Assembly: GCA_029962745.1 (NCBI GenBank)
Contig: CM057165.1
Location: 22,028,126-22,092,125, forward strand
Direction of reading: 5' to 3'
Source of the DNA: Echinometra lucunter
Taxonomy: Eukaryota > Echinodermata > Echinoidea > Camarodonta > Echinometridae
Length of the DNA: 64,000 nucleotides
How positions within the stretch are numbered: the first letter of the stretch is position 1; each line of letters begins with the position of its first letter. The translations under genes and the position numbers were made by a program. The notes beneath the pieces were generated by a model. It had not been told where the DNA came from. It did not search any database and worked only from the letters and a program-made list of their open reading frames with translations. Shown here in pieces: positions 45,416 through 53,803 of this stretch.

Positions 45416-48400
45416 GTTGTTGGTCGTTTTAAACAGCTTCTACAGCTTCTATGTTCTACACCATACTCTTGTTTCAACGCATTTATGGTATATGTTTATA
45501 TGCTACTCTGTTATGCTTTAGACATATATTTTTAAAAATATATATGTTTCAGTTATCAGCTTATAAATTCCAAGAATGAATTCGGTGCGCTTAATGAGAT
45601 GTTTCATTCCAGTATAGCTTTGAATATTAAGCACTTATCGGAAATAAGCAACCCCCAAAATAAACACAAAGAGACAAGCAACAAAAACAAAGAAACAATT
45701 AAACAAACAAACAAAATAGTCAACAGAATATGGACTCGCTAAATCAATATGAATTTCAGTAAGCTTACTTTTGATTCGTCCTGAAATATGATTAGTCCCG
45801 AGGCGGATCGGGGGATGATACGGATCGAGCCTCCCCTCAAGCTTCGGAAAAAATATGAAAAACATACTTTTGAAATTGTAAAACAGAAAAAGGAAAAGCT
45901 TTGAGGTTTTTTTTTTCTTTCTTTCTTTTTCACGTCAGCATTATTCTAGAAATCATATTCTAGGTGAAAATATATTACCAATAAAAAAAAGCTTTGAGGT
46001 TTTTTTTTTTTCTTTCTTTCTTTTTCACGTCAGCATTATTCTAGAAATCATATTCTAGGTGAAAATATATTACCAATAAAAAAAAATTCCTCCTTAAGCG
46101 AGATAATATTTGATCATGTAAGATAATTACCTTCATTATCTTAATGGCACAAAGTGACTCATCATCAGGGCCCCTCCCCATCAAATAAGGGGGATCTTCG
46201 GGCTGACAAGTCTTTGTGTGTCGGGCTTCAGAGAGATGAAGTATCCCACTTCGATGTTTAGCAAATTTATCTTCTTTTATTCGTCTCTCTCGCTTCCCGC
46301 CCCCCTCCTTTCTGACTCTGTTTCCCTCACTATCATTTTAAGATTTCATACTTCTCGCAATCGCTGAATGTGAGTACGTATATAGGCAAGTGAAGTGCTG
46401 ACGAATCGGTTCAACGCCACTGGCATGAAATATCAATTCTGAACAACATGAATGGCTTTTATTTTTTTCCAACTTACAAGATGAGATGACCCAGCTCCAA
46501 AGTCTACCCCTCTCCTATTCCTCCTCCTCCTCCTCCTCCTCCTCCTCCTCCTCCTCCTCCTCCTCCTCCTCCTCCTCCTCCTCCTCTCCTACATGTCTGT
46601 TATTTGGTGCATGGATAGGGTTGCAAAGCGCCCCCATGCACTTGGCACTACCTTGTGAATGGGCCCTCGCCTTCACAGAAGCAGGCCCATCAAGCGTGTC
46701 AGGGAGATAATTATTTCTTCTTCTTCTTCTTCTTCTTCTTCTTCTTCTTCTTCTTCTTCTTCTTCTTCTTCTTCTTCTTCTATTTTGTCATTCAGTAGGC
46801 AAGTGCCCGATGCCACGGGGTACGCTAATGATGTGAAATACATTACATTTTACCAAACATGAAAACGAACAGTTATTCTTCTCCCTCTTTTACAGGACGA
46901 GGTCACACAGCACCACGGCCCCTCGCCATCGCAGAAGGAAGCTCTGCGTGCGAAGCAGGCCCACTTCATTGAGCGCGCCAAGGAGATCAAAGAAGACGAC
47001 AGTTTGAGTGACGAGGAGAAACAGAAGGAACTTCACAAGCTGAGGGAACACGCCATGCTGTACATGGGACCCCACGCCATCCTCCCACATGCTCTCATGC
47101 AGAAGTCCCCCATCCCAGAGGTCGAGGAGAAGAGACTGCAGCTGGTTCATTCGGTAAGTTTGGGAGTTGCCTCTGAAACCCACAGGCGGATCGAGGAAAG
47201 ATGTATAGGATATTTGAAAATATTTCTTTCATTTAGCTTTTTGAAAATTTTTTATTTTCATTTTCATTTTTCCCCTTGTCACTTATTTCGGGGAATAGGC
47301 TCTCAGCCATTTTTTCTCTATAGGTTTTCTTGTAGTTATTGATCCTTTTCCCTGCCGAATCGAAGATATGGTAAATTGCACCGCCTTTCCCAAATCCACT
47401 TTCAAAAATCCTGGACCCGCCTCTGCAAACCAACTACTTGAAAAATATTGTATCAGGACTAAATGTATTACCAATACCCTCGTAAAGTTATCTCCCGTGC
47501 AAATTACTACCTACAAGGGAAAAGAACACCGCCTAGGACAGCTTCGACCGAATTTTTTTAAAATAACAACAGGATAATCTGATAATATAGCATTAGTTCA
47601 TCCTTTTATTCGAAAAAATCTCGAAAAGGCTGATTTAAACATGCCGGTGACTATCAGGTACCATCCAGTTACATTAGCAATTGGTTCAAAAAGTTCTCAA
47701 CGTAAAAAACACTACTCCTCGCGCCCTTCCCGCTCGAATGTTCCGTTGCCTTGCAAAGTGAACCCCTATTTCAAGATGTTGATTTTAATCTGCAACGCAT
47801 GATAGACATGTTTGCAAGAAAAATCAATAGACACTACCCCAAGAAGGTGATCAGCCACCTTCCTCACTCTCCTCGCTCGGTCCTTTCTCAGGATAAAATG
47901 TGCCAAAATTCTGGGAGGAAAAATGGTTGACGTCTTGGACATGTTGGATGAAGCGATAGTCTCCATTGTCGTGATTGCAAATTCTTAGTGGTTAGCGCAC
48001 GTGAAGAATAATTAACCAAGTGAATGTTCTCAAGATGGCTCACAGGAGGTGTCATGACGTTAGGACCGCTTCCATGACCCCATTCCCTGTCTTTTGCTCA
48101 TTATGAAAGAGTGATATGTCATAAAAGGTGATTGCAAAATAGACATTACAGTGCAAACAATGATATTAATTACTGGATTTATAACTTTCAAGTAGACTAT
48201 GCTCCGATTATTAGAACTGTGTTTCCACTGCTCAGTTTGCAATCACCTTTTAAACGATATCATTCTTTCGTGAAAGGCAAAAGACCGTACGATATACCAG
48301 CTAATGCATGGCAAGCCGTTTTTTCTGATATCACGAATTCCATTTCGTGATATTATCACAAAATCGAATTTCTGAAATCACAAATTTCAAGTTGTGATAT

Positions 48401-49257
48401 CACTAATTCGAATCTGTGATATCACGAATTCCCATTGGTTTATCACGTGAAACCTATTTCTGATATCACTAATTCGATTTTGTGATATCAAGAAATTGAA
48501 TTTGTGATATCACGAATTGAATTAGTGATATCAAAAATTGGATTTCTTGATATCAGAAATAGGTTTCACGTGATTAACCAATGGGAATTCGTGATATTAC
48601 AAATTCGAACTAGTGACATCACAAATTCGAATTAGTGATATCACAAATTCGATTTTGTGATATCACGAAATGGAATTCGTAAAATCAGAAAATAACTTTA
48701 AGTAGTAAAACCGCTTGCCATACGGTCCTTACGTCAGCATAATGATGGCTCATATGACTTATGTATCGGACCTAGCTCCTGATATTTGAGGTCTTCAAGG
48801 TCTTCAGTCCTATGTTATGTTTAATGTTTCCTATATTTTCATTTCCTCGCAGGTCGAAGCCGTGGCCATCAGCGATCGCGATTTCGAGGAGAAGAAGCGT
48901 GAGCTCGAGATCATCCGTGATCGTTTCAAGGCGGAGGTCAACGAGATCCACAGCAAGCTGTCCGAGCAGGACATCACTAATGTCCGCGCCGCCATCAAGA
49001 AGCGAAGCGAAACCAACGCCTACAAGCAGATGATCCACGACGGCATACGCGGTTCGAATGCGGCCGAGCCACGCAACCGCGCCTTCAACGAGGCCATCTA
49101 CCGCGGCATGCAGAAGCTGACCGCGGGGCTGAAGAACAAGGAGATGGGCGAGTACCGCAAACAGATGACCAATAAGCGCATGGCGAGCGCAGGCAAGATG
49201 GGAGAGAAGAAGAGGCGAGCTGCCAGGGAGTCCAGATCTCGTCCCGATTTATTCTAA
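44924..49257 (+). CDS. Secreted charged helical protein, three exons, family unknown
   Basis: Exons 44924-45001, 46896-47153, 48853-49257 with strong GTAAGA/GTAAGT donors, both introns in phase 0, 246 residues. Residues 1-20 (MRSWTFLAILALSLAVAKSA) are a classic signal peptide, so the product is secreted or luminal. There are no cysteines. Residues 37-85 (KEALRAKQAHFIERAKEIKE, LSDEEKQKELHKLREHAM) and 121-165 (EEKKRELEIIRDRFKAEV, LSEQDITNVRAAIKKR) are predicted long charged helices. The loop between them is proline- and histidine-containing (MGPHAILPHALMQKSPIPEV). The C-terminus is strongly basic (GEKKRRAARESRSRPDLF). The coding exons are much more GC-rich than their surroundings, which supports real coding. 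I do not recognise the family. The LSxEEK/LxxLR helices vaguely resemble lipase-chaperone-type helical hairpins, which is not enough for a call. Confidence 0.85.
45367..45414 (+). repeat. TTC trinucleotide array
   Basis: About 16 TTC units in intron 1 of the secreted-protein gene. Confidence 0.9.
45894..46085 (+). repeat. 93-bp near-perfect tandem duplication
   Basis: AAAAGCTTTGAGG, a T-run, CTTTCTTTCTTTTTCACGTC and CATATTCTAGGTGAAAATAT occur twice in succession at a 93-bp period. The copies differ only in homopolymer length. Intron 1 of the secreted-protein gene. Confidence 0.95.
46518..46586 (+). repeat. TCC trinucleotide array
   Basis: About 23 TCC units in intron 1; the poly-serine frame over it is not a gene. 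Confidence 0.95.
46590..46705 (+). repeat. Segment linking two triplet arrays
   Basis: Between the TCC and TTC arrays lies a unit with GTGCATGGATAGGG, GAATGGGCCCTCGCC and AGATAATTATTTC. Transposable-element tails often carry such arrays; the family is unknown. Confidence 0.3.
46714..46781 (+). repeat. TTC trinucleotide array
   Basis: About 22 TTC units, 115 bp upstream of exon 2 of the secreted-protein gene. It could influence acceptor choice, since it is an extended pyrimidine tract. Confidence 0.95.
47180..47428. mobile_element. hAT-like MITE 27 bp after exon 2
   Basis: CACAGGCGGATCGAGGA on the left and TCCTGGACCCGCCTCTG on the right are inverted ends (14 of 17 match). The flanks GAAACCCA and CAAACCAA are a plausible eroded 8-bp duplication. 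It starts about 27 bp beyond the exon 2 donor. Confidence 0.65.
48309..48720. repeat. Compound palindrome of GATATC/GAATTC words, ~410 bp
   Basis: Two ~200-bp arms are inverted copies about a centre near 48508 (for example CACGTGAAACCTATTTCTGA opposite TCAGAAATAGGTTTCACGTG). Ends: TGGCAAGCCGTTTT and AAAACCGCTTGCCA. Each arm is itself a chain of ~21-bp self-complementary units such as TGATATCACGAATTCGA, alternating GTGATATCAC with AATTCGAATT. Located in intron 2 of the secreted-protein gene, so the pre-mRNA would contain a very long hairpin. Confidence 0.9.
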
Positions 49258-49451
49258 AGAGATTGAATATTCCCACTTTCTTCTGATTTTTTTGGCATTC
49301 CAACATTCCATGAACAAAATGGCTGATTTTGTAGCAAAATTATTTTTCTATAGGTAGAGACAGTTCAAAATATCGAGGATTGAAAAACACGAAGAACTGA
49401 AAACATAAAGTTAAAATCACCCGCTAAGTTTCATCATGTTCATGGAACTCA

Positions 49452-49672
49452 GGGGCAGCGCTACGGGGGGGGGGGGGGCAAGGGGCGACCGCTCCTCTAT
49501 GATTTTTCACGTGAACAAAAGGGAAAAAGGGAGAAAGGGGGAAAAAGAGGAGAAAAGGAAGAAAAAAAAAAGAGGAGGAGGAAGAAAGAAGAGTATGGGG
49601 AAAGAGAGGGTTTAGTCATGCAACTATAATGATTTTTCAATTACAACGTAAATACCCTGGTGCCGCCCATAA
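49452..49672 (+). mobile_element. Purine-rich dispersed repeat, copy 4
   Basis: CAGGGGCAGCGCTACGGGGG at the left and CCCTGGTGCCGCCCATAA at the right, with the family core GAGTATGGGGAAAGAGAG and TCATGCAACTAT. It lies in the probable 3' UTR of the secreted-protein gene. Confidence 0.7.
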
Positions 49673-50229
49673 TGGAAATTTTTGCTCTTTACCATGTTAT
49701 AACAAGAATAAGTACTTTCACCTTGTATCATTTAGCTTTTGCTCCACCCCTTTTATTCATCCGGGGCAATATGAAAAATATATACCCCATGTAAAATTGG
49801 AAAAAAAAAACTGTTGAAAATTTTACGGTTACATATTTTAGGATGAAGTTTGAGCAGTCTTGTCATTGATTTAGGAGATGAAATTGTGTGATGTGACATA
49901 TAAATTTCTTTTTCAGACTTCCGTTTTTGTTTTGTTTTACTTCTAAAAATGTCAAAATACGTGTTCGTATCATCCAAACCAAAACGATAAGATATTTGAA
50001 AAATAATCAAAACTTAGTCTTGTACTGTTTATTTTTTATCTTTACTGAAACCTTAGACCTATGATATGAAATAGATATACTTTGAAAAAATATATATATG
50101 TATATTTTGAAAATAACGTTTTTGACGAATATGTATTTCTGTACAGGCATTGTATACGAATTGTAGAAAATGTTTGTTGTTCACGAGATCACAGTATGTA
50201 GTTCTAAATATTTATATCAGACTGTCCTG

Positions 50230-50257
50230 AATAAAAACATTACAAAATGATCAATAA
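50230..50257 (+). terminator. Candidate polyadenylation signals
   Basis: AATAAA at 50230-50235 and again at 50252-50257, about 1 kb downstream of the secreted-protein stop. They are the best placed hexamers in this stretch. Confidence 0.45.
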
Positions 50258-50691
50258 ATTCTTGATGTCTCAAATATCGTTTTATTTCTTAACTTTATTG
50301 CACGTGACTAAATGTAACATGCTGTTATTGCTTTCAGTACAATAGAATAAATATCTTTTCTTGATTTTCACGATTAAAGTTTATATCAAAGGCCACAAAT
50401 GCCAATGCCAATATAAACGGACAATTGCTCAAAACGGATGTGGATCTCGATGAAATGACAATTGATTTGATTTATGAATAAAGTATTTCATCACTCATAA
50501 TTCTACGTTCATCTTTACAAGATAAGTCCCGACTAACTTTGCATTTATAAACGGAACCTTTTTTTGTCATCTTACAAAGCTTGATAGACGTTCTGAACAA
50601 TGTTTTTCTTTCAAAATAATCTGGTTTGGCGCAGTGACGAACGCGCATAATAATAGCAGATACGTCACTTCGCGAAACCGGGGGAGCGTTT

Positions 50692-50815
50692 CATGAAGAG
50701 TCTTGTCAGTGATTTTCACTGACAAATTTGCTCTCAGCCAGTCATATGCAAGGATTTCAGTAGCTTATGACAGTTGTCAGTGAAATCACTGACAAGATTC
50801 TTCATGAAACGCTCC
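50692..50815. mobile_element. Foldback element with GAGCGTTTCATGAAGA ends
   Basis: Arms GGAGCGTTTCATGAAGAGTC plus TTGTCAGTGATTTTCACTGA are repeated inverted on the right (GTCAGTGAAATCACTGACAA, ATTCTTCATGAAACGCTCC). The loop ACAAATTTGCTCTCAGCCAG and TGCAAGGATTTCAG is the same as in the foldback at 6040-6181, whose arms read differently. Confidence 0.85.
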
Positions 50816-51062
50816 CCAGCAACGTTAATGACGACGCATTTGTTGTATATCTCATGATGTATAGTATAGATCGAAAGAAGGAGCACCACATGTTGAATAT
50901 ATAATGATAATAATTTCGATATTAAAGCATGATAATGGTAATAATTTCAAGGATGATGATGAAAAAAGAAGATGATGATTTTGTTTTTACTTTTTGAACA
51001 TCAGACTCATCATGCGTTTTCCTATACAAATTACAACATCCTTTTCGTATTTAATACATTTC

Positions 51063-51308
51063 CAGGGGCGGATTCAGGATTTTGTAATAGGGGGAGGAGA
51101 CACAATGTTCTGAAAATGTCCAGACAAGCCCCCCCCCCCCCCCGTTCATATTTTTGGAGTGTGTCTTTAGACAATTTTTTTAAAAAGGAGGGGGGGGATC
51201 GCCACACACCTTTTTTTTTATATATAGTTGTGTGCATAAGGCATGCCACGTGTGTTTGGGGGGGGGGGGGGACTCGGGTCACATGCCTCCCTAAATCTGC
51301 CACTCGGC
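51063..51308. mobile_element. hAT-like MITE with CAGGGGCGGATTCAGG end
   Basis: CCAGGGGCGGATTCAGGATT at the left, CCCTAAATCTGCCACTCGG at the right as an imperfect inverse; G- and C-runs lie just inside. About 245 bp, no coding. Confidence 0.6.
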
Positions 51309-51309
51309 A

Positions 51310-53460
51310 TATATTTCAAACTGACACGAAACGGGCTGAGAGCAAATATTCATAAATCAATGTGATTTATTCAGTAGAGTAACAGGTGCTTACCGTATGG
51401 GTCGCTATACGACGCACGCACAAATACACTCTCATCATATAGTATAGTTAAGGAGGCTACTTCAAATAAGAGAAAATAAATCAATATCTGCACCGAATTA
51501 TCCTTCATACTTATAACGGTGGTAAAGTAGCTTAAATATACAATGAACTAGCGATGCCATATACATGAAATGCATTCTAAATATTCACTGCATTACATAT
51601 TTGTTAATTTCAAATTTAAAAAAAAATGTGGCTAAATACAGAAAGCATTCCCGTCATTATTCACATAGAAGCACATGATATGTTTTTACTCGTTATATAT
51701 ACTGAACTTCAATAAATATTTCGACAAAGCATCGCCCCTTCCTTGCTAACTATACAAAGGGAATGCTGTAGCCCATTATGTGGAAGATATCTTTATGCAT
51801 TGCAATCTACAGCTCTTCCATAATACGACCGCGAAACTATAATATAACACATAATCTGTTGACTTCTGGTTTAAAACTATTACTTTCTTATTCTGAAACG
51901 AACGATAACCCTCTTCCATACTAATAATTGCTTCTTTGAGAAATTATGTATGGTGAAATTCAAGAAATCTCTGAAAGTTGATTTACACTGAAGCTTTATC
52001 GATCTGTTTTCTTGTACAACTGATATCTTTTTCACTGAGAAAAAATCCCTTTTCAATAAAAACATCGACTGAATGAATTTCAGAAGAAAGTTTTATGCAA
52101 GGTTGAATACAAATTGTACAACTGTATACAAATTATAGAACTAATATCTTTCTCACAAGGGACAAAACATTACTTTTCAACAAGGGCATCGACTGAAATA
52201 AATTTCAGAAGAAAGTTTTTGTGCAAGTTGGAAATTCTCGGATTAACTTCGGGCAGATAATGCGATAGCGAATGCAACACATAGCTAGCAGACCGTACAA
52301 TGTTCACACAAATCTGCTGGAACACCAATTCATGTCAAGTAATTATGGCTTAGCAAATAGGATGGGCACGATAGGCGAATTAATTTCGCTAATGCCTAAG
52401 CGGAATGTTGCACATCTCCTTTGAAATGAAACGGTTTTATTATTTTTTTTTACCAAACTTCGCAGCCCAGTGGCTGAATTGTGTCTGATTCACATTCATG
52501 TGATAAAAATACAATAGCAGAGAAAATACTACACATTGAAAACATATGAAGGAACAGAATTCAAAAGAGATAAATGACGTGCAAAATATGAAAAATAATA
52601 GATGCAAATCTGAAAAGAAAATTGTGATAGCCAGAGTGTGTGAAATTAAAATAATGAAAACCTGGCTTGATAGTCCATGTTTACCCGACGTCCAATATAT
52701 TGATTTATTCATTATCGTTAGTAGTATAATTATTATTATTATTACCATTATTATCATTGCTTTTAATTATAATCATTATCATAATTACATTTGTCATAGA
52801 TAATGAAAAAATATATAAATGTTGGCACAATGAGAAAGCTCATGAAAGAGAGAGAATGAAGAGAGAAAAGAAGAGGAGGAGGGGAAAGAGAGATGGGGAA
52901 CTGAGTGAGGTAAGGATCAGTATCGAGGAAATATATAGGTACAATCAATGAATCAATAGTCATAATCAAATAGAATATTGCACTCAGCCTATAACATTGA
53001 ATTATCTCTTAGTCTATATTGATATGTACCGTACTACGCCACTGCATTTCAAACAGAAAACGTGTCTGGAAGCACAGTACATACATGTATATCTAACAAA
53101 GATTTTATATTTCACTTGATAAGTCTCTGAAGGATGGATGTCCTTCAACCAGATTATGACTTATGACGTAGCTTGTAGACAAAACATGCAACGTCAGAAC
53201 CAAAATTTTCAACAAACATCAGAATACATTCGTTAAGTAAAGTAACACAACAAAAATAAAGAAAACAAAATCTAGCCAAAACAACAAAGTAAAGTAAAAA
53301 AAAAAAAAAAAAGCGTTGCTAAATGCTTAGAATGTTCAACTCATATTCTGTTTTCATCATTTTAAGGACACTCTGCTGGACAAAATAAATCGCGTATCGA
53401 AATACGAATGTAATCAAGATAATGGCATAATAAGCTAAACGAAAAACGTTCTAATTGTCG
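51310..53460. other. Intergenic, mainly unique; no gene seen
   Basis: AT-rich sequence between the secreted-protein gene and the GT31 gene. It holds the divergent duplication at 52019-52235, an ATT/ATC-rich stretch near 52726-52800 and a GA-rich stretch (52845-52895). No supported coding sequence. Confidence 0.45.
52019..52235 (+). repeat. Divergent ~125-bp direct duplication
   Basis: GATATCTTTTTCAC, CTTTTCAATAAAAACATCGA, CTGAATGAATTTCAGAAGAA and AGTTTT recur as AATATCTTTCTCAC, CTTTTCAACAAGGGCATCGA, CTGAAATAAATTTCAGAAGA and AGTTTTTG. Moderate divergence suggests an old local duplication. Confidence 0.75.
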
Positions 53461-53465
53461 TATGA

Positions 53466-53772
53466 TCAGTAGTGGATCCAGGATTCTCTCCGTGGATTGT
53501 TGGGGAGAGAGCAAATACCAAAGATATTTAACATTAAAAATGATCTAAAAGAAATTTAGATCATTTTTAATGTTAAATGATCTAAATTTCTTTTAGATCA
53601 TTTTTAATGATCTAAAAGAAATTTCACGTGCATTTTAGTTTAAATTCGTCCCGCGGCACATCAATTCGGCCACATGTTTTACTTTTGTGCTTTGGAAGTG
53701 GTTTTGCCGGGGTTTAGGGTTAAGGTTAGGTTTCGGACGTGCTACCCGTGCCCCTGGATGCCACTGCTGATA
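53466..53772. mobile_element. hAT-like MITE next to the GT31 stop, with an internal ATCTAAA palindrome
   Basis: ATCAGTAGTGGATCCAGG on the left; CCTGGATGCCACTGCTGAT on the right. Inside, 53530-53625 alternates TTTTTAATGATCTAAA and TTTAGATCATTAAAAA words (AAAAGAAATTTAGATCAT / ATGATCTAAATTTCTTTT), forming nested hairpins. The right end is 31 bp from the GT31 stop codon, so the element probably lies in that gene's 3' UTR. Confidence 0.65.
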
Positions 53773-53803
53773 ACTTTCTTTATGGAAACAAATGGCTGGG
53801 TGC

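Noticed and set aside
46486..46862. Poly-serine frames
   Set aside because: They derive from the TCC and TTC arrays in intron 1 of the secreted-protein gene.
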